Part shown: positions 18,961 through 27,412 of the stretch, piece by piece
How positions within the stretch are numbered: position 1 is the first letter of the stretch
Layout of the letters: the number at the start of each line of letters is the position of its first letter
From: Pseudomonas sp. ACM7
GTDB taxonomy: Bacteria > Pseudomonadota > Gammaproteobacteria > Pseudomonadales > Pseudomonadaceae
DNA: 53,346 bases
Direction: 5' to 3'
NCBI RefSeq assembly: GCF_004136015.1
Contig: NZ_CP024866.1
Span: 1 to 53,346, forward strand
Position numbers and translations under genes: made by a program
The notes under the pieces: generated by a model
What the model saw: only the letters and a program-made list of their open reading frames with translations
Told to the model about the DNA's origin: nothing
Database searches by the model: none

Positions 18961-19006
18961 CCACAACGAAGATCCCTGTGGGAGCGAGCTTGCTCGCGAT
19001 GGCGCC
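18928..19006. repeat. Facing REP pair, GGGAGCGAGCTTGCTCGC type
   Basis: The left half contains CAAGCTCGCTCCCACA and the right half TGTGGGAGCGAGCTTGCTCG then CGATGGCG. Together they can fold as an inverted pair with a ~25-bp spacer. The left copy overlaps the last codons of the LysR gene. Confidence 0.85.
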
Positions 19007-19045
19007 CGCTTAGACACCAAAAATCGCAAAAACAAAACTGGATGC

Positions 19046-19267
19046 CTATGTTCCGCGCCCCAACCCTTGTGTCGCATTGGCAAAAGCAGCGCTCGCCTCT
19101 TGAACCAGCTTGCGCCACTCAACGCTGTTGATGAGTCCGGTGCGCTCCATCTCATCGGCAGCCTTGAGCAGTTCGTCGTACTGTTCTTCACAATCCATCC
19201 GGATCTGGGGCTCTTTCAGGAGCTGATACCAGGCCGCCAGGGCATCGCTCTTTTGATCATCACTCAT
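19046..19267 (-). CDS. Small conserved-looking cytosolic protein, unknown function
   Basis: A 73-residue acidic, helical protein (MSDDQKSDALAAWYQLLKEP…). It has no signal peptide or cysteine-rich motif apart from a single Cys. The ATG at 19267 is chosen because GGGAG lies 7 bases upstream; the frame extends 9 codons further to an ATG with no such signal. I do not recognise a domain. Stands alone between a REP pair and an exported hydrolase. Confidence 0.6.
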   Translation of the reverse strand: MSDDQKSDALAAWYQLLKEPQIRMDCEEQYDELLKAADEMERTGLINSVEWRKLVQEASAAFANATQGLGRGT

Positions 19268-19370
19268 GCTCAAACTCCCAAAGACAGTCTTCATTTGGAA
19301 GTTTTCTCATGGGTGGCGTTCCTCGCTCCCGACATACGGCAGTCAGGCATAAAGCCAGTCGCGCCGTGCA

Positions 19371-19386
19371 TTACAAACTTGTCATT
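19371..19386. promoter_or_regulatory. Candidate response-regulator operator, copy 1
   Basis: TTACAAACTTGTCATT, an imperfect palindrome of the form T-K-ACAA-N2-TTGT-M-A. It lies ~100 bp upstream of the exported hydrolase. A near-identical site (14 of 16 bases) stands before the DUF2790 gene. The form resembles sites bound by CopR/IrlR-type heavy-metal response regulators, and the neighbouring regulator gene is of that class but inactivated. Confidence 0.5.
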
Positions 19387-19484
19387 GAGTTGTCAGCGTA
19401 GCCAGCACCCTCGCTTCATACAGTGGCGTCGTCAGTCACCCACCGCGGGTGACACACCTCACACTGATGACAAGGGTCGACACC

Positions 19485-20255
19485 ATGAAAGCAATGAGCA
19501 AACTCTGCCTGATCGCCGCCAGCCTGTTGATGCTGGGCACCGGTTCCGCCATGGCCAGCAACATCGCGCCGGTCAAGGCCAACAACGTCGTGCTGGTGCA
19601 CGGTTCCTGGGCCGATGGTTCGAGCTGGTCGGATGTGATCACCCGGTTGCAGGCCGCCGGCTTGCACGTCACTGCGGTGCAAAACCCGTTGACCTCGGTC
19701 GCCGACGACGTTGCCGCCACGCAACGCGTGCTCGATCAGCAAGACGGTCCGACCGTGCTGGTCGGCCACTCCTACGCCGGCACCGTGGTCAGTGAGGCCG
19801 GGGTCAATCCGAAAGTCAGTTCGCTGGTTTACGTTGCAGCCCGAGCACCGGACGCAGGCGAGGACTTCGTCGCGCTGTCGGCCAAGTACCCGACCATGCC
19901 CGTGCGCGCCGGCACCGAGGAACACGATGGTTTCATCAGCTTGAAGCAAGACGCCTTCCTCAAGTACTTCGCCAGTGACGTGCCCCACGACAAGGCGATG
20001 GAACTGTTTGCCGTCCAGCAACCGATCGCCAAAACCCTGTTCACCGACCGCACCACCGCTGCCGTCTGGCACACAAAACCGTCCTGGTACGCGGTCTCCA
20101 GCCTCGATCAAACCATCAACGCGGACCTGGAACGCATCCTTGCCAAGCGCATGAACGCGACCACCATCGAGCTGCCGTCGAGCCATCTGTTTTTGGTCTC
20201 CCACTCCAAAGAAATCGCTGACCTGATCCTCGAAGCCGCTGGTCGCCAACCGTAA
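19485..20255 (+). CDS. Exported alpha/beta hydrolase
   Basis: A 256-residue protein with a signal peptide (MKAMSKLCLIAASLLMLGTG…AMA). It is followed by the oxyanion block VLVHGSWADGSSW, the nucleophile elbow GHSYAG and a C-terminal SSHLFLVSH supplying the likely catalytic His. This subgroup of small secreted or periplasmic esterase-like proteins has no firm substrate. The ATG at 19485 is preferred over one 12 codons earlier since it begins the signal peptide. A candidate operator at 19371 is shared with the next gene, suggesting joint control by the two-component system that follows. Confidence 0.85.
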   Translation: MKAMSKLCLIAASLLMLGTGSAMASNIAPVKANNVVLVHGSWADGSSWSDVITRLQAAGLHVTAVQNPLTSVADDVAATQRVLDQQDGPTVLVGHSYAGTVVSEAGVNPKVSSLVYVAARAPDAGEDFVALSAKYPTMPVRAGTEEHDGFISLKQDAFLKYFASDVPHDKAMELFAVQQPIAKTLFTDRTTAAVWHTKPSWYAVSSLDQTINADLERILAKRMNATTIELPSSHLFLVSHSKEIADLILEAAGRQP

Positions 20256-20271
20256 CTTCGGCGCCGTTTCA

Positions 20272-20287
20272 ATACAAAATTGTCATT
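20272..20287. promoter_or_regulatory. Candidate response-regulator operator, copy 2
   Basis: ATACAAAATTGTCATT, 97 bp upstream of the DUF2790 gene. It differs from the site at 19371 at two positions and is followed by a similar flank (CAACTGT versus GAGTTGT). It is a likely binding site of the adjacent, now broken, response regulator. Confidence 0.5.
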
Positions 20288-20384
20288 CAACTGTGGGTCG
20301 GCTGTGCGGATCGCCTGGTTAACCTGAATCCACTGCCAGGCAACCCGTCGGTAGCCAATCCGCCTCTGAATAGAAGGAATCATC

Positions 20385-20642
20385 ATGAAAATGTTAATCC
20401 TCGGTTTTGCTGCTCTCCTCGCCACCGGTTCGGCGTTTGCCGACACCCAGACCACCGAACCTGTCGTCCACGACAAGACCGGTTTCTTCGTCAACCTGGA
20501 TATCGCCAAAGACCTGTCCAGCAACATCATCTCGGAAGAATGCGGCATCGTCCCCGCGCAGCTGATTTACCTCGACCATCAGGGTCGCAAGCACGTGTTG
20601 GATTACCAGATCCAGGGCATGGGTTGCATTGGTGATAACTGA
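20385..20642 (+). CDS. DUF2790 family small exported protein
   Basis: An 85-residue protein with a signal peptide (MKMLILGFAALLATGSAFA). The short mature domain carries CGIVPAQLIYLDHQGRKHVL and a second Cys near the end (GMGCIGDN), which could pair as a disulfide. DUF2790 proteins are small periplasmic proteins almost confined to Pseudomonas, often beside metal- or membrane-stress two-component genes, as here. Function is unknown. The ATG has AAGGAA 8 bases upstream. Confidence 0.85.
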   Translation: MKMLILGFAALLATGSAFADTQTTEPVVHDKTGFFVNLDIAKDLSSNIISEECGIVPAQLIYLDHQGRKHVLDYQIQGMGCIGDN

Positions 20643-20750
20643 TCAGACGCCTGTACTCACAGAGGATCGGGCTACACTGGCGCTACTGGCTGACCTCTGT
20701 AGCCCGCCGCCGCGACATGTATGTTGCCGACACCGAACCAGGCAGATCCC

Positions 20751-21421
20751 ATGAACATCCTCGTAGTCGAAGACTAACCCAAAGCAGGCAATTACCTGCT
20801 CAACGGCCTGCAGGAACTCGGCTACTCCGTCAGCCTGGCCCGCGATGGGGTCGATGGCTTGCACCTGGCCCTGGAGCACGATTTCGACGTCATTGTGCTG
20901 GACGTCATGATGCCGAAAATGGATGGCTGGGAAGTCCTGCGCCGCTTGCGCAAGGAAACCGACACCCCGGTGCTGTTTCTCACGGCCCGCGATGACATCG
21001 CCGACCGCATCAAGGGCCTGGAACTGGGCGCCGACGATTACCTGATCAAACCGTTTTCCTTCGCCGAACTGGTGGCGCGCCTGCGCACCCTGACCCGGCC
21101 CGGTCCCACCCGGGAAGAGGAACAGTGCAAGTCGCCGACCTGCAAATCGACGTGCTCAAACGCCGCATCACCCGTGCCGGCGTGCGAATCACACTGACCA
21201 ACAAGGAGTTCGCCCTGCTGCACCTGTTCGCCACGCACCAGGGCCAGGTTCTGTCTCGCTCGATGATCGCTTCGCGAGTCTGGGACATGAATTTCGACAG
21301 CGACACCAACGTCGTGGATGTCGCGGTGCTGCGCCTGCGGTTGAAAATCGACGACCCGTTCCAACTCAAATTGATTCACAGTGTGCGCGGTATCGGCTAT
21401 CGCTTCGATACGCAACCATGA
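20751..21421 (+). pseudogene. OmpR-family response regulator (CopR/IrlR-like), inactivated
   Basis: The receiver begins MNILVVED, then codon 9 is TAA (20775-20777) where the family has GAA/GAG. It continues in frame as PKAGNYLLNGLQELGYSVSL through the phospho-acceptor region VIVLDVMMPKMDGWE to [16 protein letters not shown]. Near 21122-21128 one base is missing (family …EEQLQVADL…). The DNA-binding domain continues in another frame ([20 protein letters not shown] … SVRGIGYRF). A nonsense mutation plus a frameshift makes full-length product impossible. The stop still overlaps the kinase start (ATGA). The class usually senses metals or stress; its targets may be the two upstream genes. Confidence 0.9.
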
Positions 21422-22141
21422 CCTCCCGCCTTCGCCACTCATTAACGCTGCGCCTGGCACTGGTGTTTGCCTTGCTCGCCTTTGTCTCGCTGACTCTGCT
21501 GGGTGTGGCGTTATACCGGGATCTGGAGCGCGAGCTGATCCGTCGCGACGACGCCGCGCTGGTGAATCGCATTGATCAACAGCGCACCTTCCTCAACGAC
21601 AGCAACACGCTGGACCTGATCAAGACCAAACCGGCGCTGTTCCAGAACATGCTCGGCAACCGCGAGGCGCTGCTGACCATCGGCGCCCCCGGACAAAAAC
21701 CCTTGCTGGTGGTCAACCCCGGAAACCTCGCCGTGCCGTCGCTGGCACCGGTGGCCATGGACCATCCGTTGGCGCTGGCCGACGTGCAGCATTACCCGAG
21801 TGTGGGCGGCGTGCCCTTCGCGGCGCTGGCGGCGACCATCGACTCCGGCGACCTGGGCAGCCTGCAAGTGGCGCCACACCCGCCGCTGACGGCATCCGCC
21901 TGCAAGTGCGCAACCACGGCGCAACCACGGCCCGACCATCCCCGCCGAACACTTGTCCAGACTGTTCGAGCGCTTCTACCGCGTCGACGAATCCCGCGAA
22001 CGCTCGGCGCACTCCAACGGCCTGGGCCTGTCGATCGTGGCGACGATCATGCAGCTGCACAATGGGGCTTACAGCGTTAGCAGCAGCGAGGGCATCACGT
22101 GCTTTGAGCTGTTCTTTCCGGCGCGGCAATTGGATGAGTAA
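21418..22141 (+). pseudogene. Sensor histidine kinase (IrlS/CopS-like), internally deleted and frameshifted
   Basis: Residues 1 to ~145 form a normal N-terminus: TM1 in the first 40 residues, then the periplasmic sensor with LLVVNPGNLAVPSL. The reading then jumps directly to the ATP-binding end: LSRLFERFYRVDESRERSAH and GLGLSIVATIMQLHNG. TM2, HAMP, the phospho-acceptor His and the N-box, together ~230 residues in related kinases, are missing. In addition the 11-mer GCAACCACGGC is tandemly duplicated at 21910-21931; removing one copy restores the frame into NHGPTIPAEHLSRLFE. With the damaged regulator upstream this is a dead two-component system. Confidence 0.9.
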
Positions 22142-22482
22142 GGTCGAATCAGGGTGGGAACGATCAAGCCCGGACGTGTACCTAATGCAGTTCACTTAAG
22201 AAAAGTTTGGGATGGGATGGGGTACATATCCATTTCTGCGGTAGCGGCTGCTGGCGGTTTCGCTTTTACAGCGAGTCACTTGGAAATACGGAATGCCGCC
22301 CAACCCCAAGTAACCAAGGGCTCTTGCCCCGCCATTCGGTGCCGCGCCCAGGCTCGGCATGCCCTCACTCCGGCATTGCTCCGGGGGCCCGCCGCCATCG
22401 GCCATCCATGCCGAGGTGCCCCCTGCGCAACGCCTGCGTTCGGCCTCTGGAAAAGGGGCGGCAGATCTGAAGCCAAAGCAAA

Positions 22483-22536
<54 letters not shown>

Positions 22537-22580
22537 TCAAAAGATCGCAGCCTCGCTTCGCTCGACAGCTCCTACAGGGA
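22537..22580. repeat. REP element inside the mobile element
   Basis: TCAAAAGATCGCAGCCTCGC followed by TTCGCTCGACAGCTCCTACA, the same REP class as at 5231-5324, with the hairpin core GCCTCGCTTCGCTCG. It follows directly after the hexamer array. Confidence 0.8.
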
Positions 22581-22927
22581 AATGCGTTCACTTGAAGTCA
22601 GGCCGGCCGGTAGGCCGCCTCGCTTTGGCGTTTGCGGTGCACGCCCCCTCGAGAGGCCGAGTGGAGGTTCTGCGCAGTGGGCAACCCGGCATGGATGCCG
22701 GTTAGCCGCCCCCGGCCATGGATGGCCGATGGCGGCGGGCCCACGGAGCAGGACCGGAGCGCGGGCATGCCGAGCCTAAGCGAGGCACCGAACGAAAGGG
22801 GCAAGAGCCCTTGGTTACTTGGGGCTTTTCCAAGTGACCCGCCGTAAGGGCGGAACCCTAGGCCGCCGTGACCGCAGAAACGGATATGTACCCCAACCTT
22901 AAGTGAACAGCATTACGGACGTGTACC

Positions 22928-23122
22928 GGGCTTTTTTATTTTCTTTTCTACGCTTTTGACCGGATCAGACGGATCAAAAAGCGACTTCAACTGAAATGGC
23001 CAAAAACGCCACCCCCCTTGAGCAGTTTTGGCATAGGCCAAAATCATCGCTGTGTCTAGACTCATCCCCATATAACAGTGCGAAAGCACACTTGAGTCCA
23101 GGACTGTTCCAGGGGAACCCGC
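22928..23122. promoter_or_regulatory. Region upstream of the thiolase gene
   Basis: 195 bp that begins with the right half of the broken terminator and ends with AGGGGAA as ribosome-binding site. No unambiguous -35/-10 pair or operator was recognised. Because the element displaced the terminator, read-through from the left is possible. Confidence 0.35.
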
Positions 23123-24307
23123 ATGAACCCATCCGACATTTTTGTTATCAGCGCCGTCCGCTCGGCCATCGGCAGCTTTGGCGGTTCGCTCAAAGATGTG
23201 CCACCCATTCAATTGGCCACTGACGTTTGCCGTGCCGCCATTGAACGTTCGGGGCTGGCACCTGAACACTTCGGTCACGTGGTGATGGGGCATGTGATCC
23301 CGACGGAAGCACGTGACGCCTACATCTCTCGTGCCGTGGCGATGAATGCCGGCCTGCCGAAAGAGACGCCCGCCTTCAACGTCAACCGCCTCTGCGGTTC
23401 TGGTTTGCAGGCCATTGTCAGTGCAGCACAAAGTTTGATGTTGGGAGACGCAGGCGCTGCGCTGGCGGGTGGCGTCGAATCCATGAGCCGCGGTGCCTAC
23501 CTGTTGCCGCAGGCGCGCTGGGGCGCACGCATGGGAGATATGCAAGCCATCGACTACGTGCTCGGCGCTCTGCAAGACCCGTTTGGCGGTTTCCACATGG
23601 GCATTACTGCGGAAAACATCGCCGAGCGCTATGGCATCACTCGTCAGGCTCAGGATGAGTTGGCGCTGCTCAGCCAGCAACGGGCGGCCCGGGCGATTGC
23701 CGAAGGCCGATTCACTGACCAGATCGTGCCGATCGAAGTGGCGTCCCGCAAAGGCACCGTGACGTTTGCGACGGACGAGCATGTCCGCGCCGAGGTCAAC
23801 GCCGAGCAATTGGGCAAGATGAAACCGGCCTTCAAAAAAGACGGCAGCGTCACCGCCGGCAACGCGTCCGGTCTCAATGACGGTGCCGGAGCACTGATCA
23901 TGGCCACGGGTCAGATGGTTCTCGACCAAGGCCTCAAGCCCATCGCCCGACTGGTCGGTTATGCCCATGCCGGTGTGGAGCCAGAGCTGATGGGGTTGGG
24001 ACCGATTCCCGCCACCCGCCTGGTCCTCAAACGCGCCGGCCTGACCGTTGCCGACCTGGATGTCATCGAGTCCAACGAAGCATTCGCGGCCCAGGCGTGT
24101 GCCGTGGCGCAGGAACTGGGCTTCGACCCGGAGAAGGTCAACCCGAACGGTTCGGGAATTTCTCTGGGCCACCCGGTGGGCGCGACCGGTGCGATTATCG
24201 CCACCAAGGCGATTCACGAACTGCACCGTGTTCAGGGTCGTTATGCCCTGGCAACCATGTGCATCGGCGGCGGCCAAGGCATCGCCGTGTTGTTCGAACG
24301 CGTCTGA
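23123..24307 (+). CDS. Acetyl-CoA C-acetyltransferase / thiolase
   Basis: A 394-residue thiolase. The acyl-accepting cysteine is Cys91 in NVNRLCGSGLQAI. The ESMSR segment, NEAFAAQA, the catalytic His in GHPVGATG and the second Cys in MCIGGGQGIA are all present, so both active sites are complete. Predicted to condense or cleave acetoacetyl-CoA (or longer 3-ketoacyl-CoA, BktB/AtoB type). The short, degradative or biosynthetic direction cannot be fixed by sequence. The ATG at 23123 is preceded by AGGGGAA. It is monocistronic and ends 13 bp before a strong terminator. Confidence 0.93.
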   Translation: MNPSDIFVISAVRSAIGSFGGSLKDVPPIQLATDVCRAAIERSGLAPEHFGHVVMGHVIPTEARDAYISRAVAMNAGLPKETPAFNVNRLCGSGLQAIVSAAQSLMLGDAGAALAGGVESMSRGAYLLPQARWGARMGDMQAIDYVLGALQDPFGGFHMGITAENIAERYGITRQAQDELALLSQQRAARAIAEGRFTDQIVPIEVASRKGTVTFATDEHVRAEVNAEQLGKMKPAFKKDGSVTAGNASGLNDGAGALIMATGQMVLDQGLKPIARLVGYAHAGVEPELMGLGPIPATRLVLKRAGLTVADLDVIESNEAFAAQACAVAQELGFDPEKVNPNGSGISLGHPVGATGAIIATKAIHELHRVQGRYALATMCIGGGQGIAVLFERV

Positions 24308-24320
24308 TCAGCCCAAACGA

Positions 24321-24353
24321 AGACGGCGCCCATTGTGGGCGCCGTCTCGTTTT
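24321..24353 (+). terminator. Rho-independent terminator of the thiolase gene
   Basis: Perfect 12-bp stem AGACGGCGCCCA / TGGGCGCCGTCT with a 3-base loop, followed by CGTTTT. 13 bp after the thiolase stop. Confidence 0.85.
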
Positions 24354-24365
24354 ACCGCGATGGAA

Positions 24366-24443
24366 TCAGTGCGCAATGCACACAGATTTCAGCTCGGTGT
24401 AAGCCTCGATCACTGCGCGACCACACTCGCGCCCCAGACTCGA
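24366..24443 (-). pseudogene. Relic of an aldehyde dehydrogenase C-terminus
   Basis: Minus-strand codons read SSLGRECGRAVIEAYTELKS then VCIAH and stop. This resembles the usual C-terminal end of NAD-dependent aldehyde dehydrogenases (…KQSGxGRE.G…AYTExKSV). An in-frame stop lies directly before it, and nothing further upstream continues the family. It is a decayed fragment of ~25 codons, not a gene. Confidence 0.6.
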
Positions 24444-24707
24444 TTACTGACCAGGCACCACCTTGCTGCAGACACCGCGGACGGCCCCGCTGCAGGCCGG
24501 TCGGTATCTCGATGGGCTTCATTTTTTCAGGCCCGGAGGTTCTACTAAACTACTCAGAACTACGCAGATTCAGTGAATGATTTCACAGTACTGCTAAAGT
24601 GAAGGTGGGTGGCTAATCGCGGTGACGCCAACGCTCTCAAGCGAGGGCAGCATGAACTGAATCGCGTCATCATCGAGCGCGAGGGGCAGCAGACATGAGG
24701 TCTAAAT
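24444..24707. promoter_or_regulatory. Upstream region of the exopolysaccharide initiator gene
   Basis: About 260 bp between the aldehyde dehydrogenase relic and the phosphoglycosyltransferase start, AT-richer from 24535 to 24600. It must hold the promoter of the plus-strand initiator gene. No defined sigma-54 or AlgU-type sequence was found. GAGGT at 24695-24699 is the ribosome-binding site. Confidence 0.4.
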
Positions 24708-26132
24708 ATGATATTTGAGCCCAACAGTACCCGTTCCGTTCTCCAGCGAAGAAGCAGTACCAGTATCGTTATTCAGGCTGGTCTCGATTGTGTTGCGGTG
24801 ACCGGTGTTGCGTGGTTTTTGATCAATTATCATATCGGCTTCATAACGCAGTCCTATGTCATCCTGCTCCTGTTGCTGCTGGGGGCGTTGGCCGTCGTAT
24901 ACGACCACTATGCCATTTACCGCAGCAACGTTGGTTTTACCGTCAAAGCCTTCAAGCTTTTGAAAGCGTGGACTGCCACGTTTGGCTTTCTCGTTGCCAT
25001 GGCCTTTCTTACCAAGCAAAGCGAACAGTACTCGCGTTTATTGGTCGGGCAGTTATTTGTTGTTGGATATTTTGCTCAGTTGCTTTTGCACCTCGCGACA
25101 CGCGAGATGCAGAAGAAGTTTTTGGCCCACCCAACTCAATTGGAAAACTCGCTCATCATTGGCTCGGGCGAACTGGCCAGCTATCTTCACAAGAAAATCA
25201 GCAATAATCCCTGGCTCGGTGAGCGCATAGTCGGCTGTGTGTTGATTGGCGCGGACGATGATCAGGGAAAGGAAAGTCTGGAAGGCGCGCAACGTCTGTC
25301 GATACTGGGCGATATATCCGACCTTGATGAGTTAGTAGTTAAACATGCCATTCGTACCGTCTATTTCGTGACCCCTCTGGGTGGCTCAGAGGTCATCCAG
25401 GATGTTTATTTAAGGCTGTTCGATAAACACATCTCTGTTAACTGGGTGCCTGACATTTTCTCGCTGCGCCTGATCAACCACAGTGTTCGCGAAATTGCCG
25501 GCATTCCCGTGCTGACCTTGTCTGAAACTCCACTGATGGGGATGCGTCTGTTTCTGAAGAACCTTGAGGACAAAGTCCTGGCCTTTCTCATTTTGGTTCT
25601 TGCAGCACCAGTCCTGGTAGCCGTCGCCATTGCCATCAAGCTCGATAGCCCTGGCCCCATATTCTTTCGTCAGCAGCGCATGGGATGGAGTGGAGAAGCT
25701 TTCCGGATCTGGAAGTTCAGAAGCATGGTCGTCCACCAGCCGGAAGACGGCGTCGTCAAGCAAGCGCAAAAGAATGACCCGCGCATGACCAGGGTTGGCG
25801 CCTTTATTCGGCGGACCAGCCTCGATGAACTACCGCAGTTGTTCAACGTTTTGATGGGGGAAATGTCTCTGGTGGGGCCTCGCCCGCACGCTATTCAACA
25901 CGATGTACAGTACTCGCCCGATGTCTCTGGCTACTTTGCGCGTCACAACATTAAGCCGGGCATCACAGGCCTGGCTCAGGTACGTGGCTATCGTGGTGAA
26001 ACGAGGGATATAGAGCAGATGATCCGACGCGTTGACTCGGACATCGAGTACATCAACAACTGGTCGCTTTGGCTCGATTTCGTCATCCTTGTACGAACTG
26101 TGTTTGCCTTCTCCGGCAAGCATGCCTACTAA
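24708..26132 (+). CDS. Undecaprenyl-phosphate glucose phosphotransferase (WcaJ-type initiator)
   Basis: A polyisoprenyl-phosphate hexose-1-phosphate transferase of 474 residues that starts repeat-unit assembly on the lipid carrier. It has four N-terminal membrane helices (about 20-130), then a CoA-binding-like cytosolic domain (LIIGSGELASYL). A re-entrant membrane helix near 285-310 is followed by the catalytic C-terminal domain with FRQQRMGWSGEAFRIWKFRS, RRTSLDELPQLFNVLMGEMS, LVGPRPHA and GITGLAQVRGYRGET. The ATG at 24708 follows GAGGT. It is on the plus strand at the edge of the cluster, facing the glycosyltransferases that would extend its product. Confidence 0.93.
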   Translation: MIFEPNSTRSVLQRRSSTSIVIQAGLDCVAVTGVAWFLINYHIGFITQSYVILLLLLLGALAVVYDHYAIYRSNVGFTVKAFKLLKAWTATFGFLVAMAFLTKQSEQYSRLLVGQLFVVGYFAQLLLHLATREMQKKFLAHPTQLENSLIIGSGELASYLHKKISNNPWLGERIVGCVLIGADDDQGKESLEGAQRLSILGDISDLDELVVKHAIRTVYFVTPLGGSEVIQDVYLRLFDKHISVNWVPDIFSLRLINHSVREIAGIPVLTLSETPLMGMRLFLKNLEDKVLAFLILVLAAPVLVAVAIAIKLDSPGPIFFRQQRMGWSGEAFRIWKFRSMVVHQPEDGVVKQAQKNDPRMTRVGAFIRRTSLDELPQLFNVLMGEMSLVGPRPHAIQHDVQYSPDVSGYFARHNIKPGITGLAQVRGYRGETRDIEQMIRRVDSDIEYINNWSLWLDFVILVRTVFAFSGKHAY

Positions 26133-26151
26133 GCTGACATTACCCGGAATA

Positions 26152-26173
26152 CCGGGGTGGCTTCCTGCCCCGG
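26152..26173. terminator. Weak hairpin between convergent genes
   Basis: CCGGGG and CCCCGG separated by 10 bases lie in the 76-bp gap between the convergent initiator and GT61-like genes. No T-tract follows on either strand, so the terminator role is tentative. Confidence 0.3.
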
Positions 26174-26208
26174 CATGAATTCAGATATCCAGAAACCTGA
26201 AGAAGCTG

Positions 26209-27330
26209 TTATGCCGGAAATAGATCCAGCGTACGCTCAACCTCATCGGGATCGATCCTAAAGCCATTGCCCTCTTGCGTACCGACCACAAAGCCAAAGT
26301 TTTGGTGATCACGATCCGTTAGATATTTGAAAAAACAGAGGAAGCGATTAGGGGGCTGCAAAACCAGCAGCGAACCACCCGGCTGGAGTACATTAACGCC
26401 GTGTATTAGATGACTCCCTTCAATCCCTACCACTGTTCTTGCACCGGCACAGGCCGCCACGATAGTCGGAACGTCGGATTTTGCAGGATCGATAATCCGA
26501 AATCCCCTGCGGTCACGCAGACGCTCGGCAAGTTCCAATTCATTGCGTAACAATCGCAATTCTCCCGTGCCACCTCGCAGAACGAACACGCCTGGGTGAT
26601 CGCAAACTTTTACGTGCGAGAGTAACTTTTCACCCATCGCCCGAAAACGCAGGTGCTTATGTCGATTTTGACTTAGGTCGTCAAAGATAACGAGCTCACG
26701 AAAAAATGCATCGCGTAAACGAACCGGCGTCATACCAAGCCAGTCCTCATAGCCGGGGACGTGAAGTATGCAGGTCGTAACGGTGGACACAAGGTTGGCA
26801 GACACTGCCGTGGTCACCGGAACGCCTTCCTCGCAGGCTATTGGATAGGTTATACAATCATCCATTAACCACGAGCCAAACCATTTATTCCCTCCCGCCG
26901 TACAAAACATCGCACCGCGATCAATTTCGTTTTCTACGCGAATCTTTGGTAACCATCCAGATCTAGGCGACAACGAAGACTTGGCATTACCTTTGTAAAG
27001 AGTGCCATCAATTAACCAGACATCTTTAAGCAGGTAGCCTCGTGTTGACCCATGTTCAACACTGCCCACTCCTTCCATTGTGCGACGGGGATGCTCGTAA
27101 GGATAAAAAAGCTCCCCTGCCCATCCCGTCACACGTTCGAGTTGATTGGGAAGGAAAAACGCGGGCGGAGCAATTGAGATTTCGCCTGGAGCAATTTCCC
27201 ACGTTTTCACGGCTAGGCTTTGCAGCGTTAACGACGGCTTCCGTATAAGTCGCGTTTTAAGAATGTGTTTATACGCAGCAAGGCTCCACTTTGATTGGCC
27301 GCCACTCGTCAATGCGTTAAATTTCGACAT
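26209..27330 (-). CDS. GT61-like (DUF563) glycosyltransferase
   Basis: A 373-residue protein with the C-terminal part typical of family 61 transferases: a nucleotide-sugar-site-like block CAGARTVVGIEGSHLIHGVN then VLQPGGSLLVLQPP. There is no signal peptide. Start chosen at 27330, where a run of G precedes the ATG; an in-frame ATG four codons earlier lacks a ribosome-binding site. It is last in the long minus-strand row of glycan genes and converges with the initiator. Predicted to add a sugar to the lipid-linked repeat unit; donor and acceptor unknown. The gene has a lower GC content than average for the window. Confidence 0.75.
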   Translation of the reverse strand: MSKFNALTSGGQSKWSLAAYKHILKTRLIRKPSLTLQSLAVKTWEIAPGEISIAPPAFFLPNQLERVTGWAGELFYPYEHPRRTMEGVGSVEHGSTRGYLLKDVWLIDGTLYKGNAKSSLSPRSGWLPKIRVENEIDRGAMFCTAGGNKWFGSWLMDDCITYPIACEEGVPVTTAVSANLVSTVTTCILHVPGYEDWLGMTPVRLRDAFFRELVIFDDLSQNRHKHLRFRAMGEKLLSHVKVCDHPGVFVLRGGTGELRLLRNELELAERLRDRRGFRIIDPAKSDVPTIVAACAGARTVVGIEGSHLIHGVNVLQPGGSLLVLQPPNRFLCFFKYLTDRDHQNFGFVVGTQEGNGFRIDPDEVERTLDLFPA

Positions 27331-27412
27331 ATGCCCCCCCATCGTAATGTGGTTATACCGAAAAAGCGTTTATGGCCAAACACGTAAACCGTACTTCTTT
27401 AAAGCAACCTAT

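Noticed and set aside
20775..20777. In-frame TAA in the response regulator as programmed readthrough
   Set aside because: A second frameshift downstream and a deleted partner kinase point to decay, not recoding.
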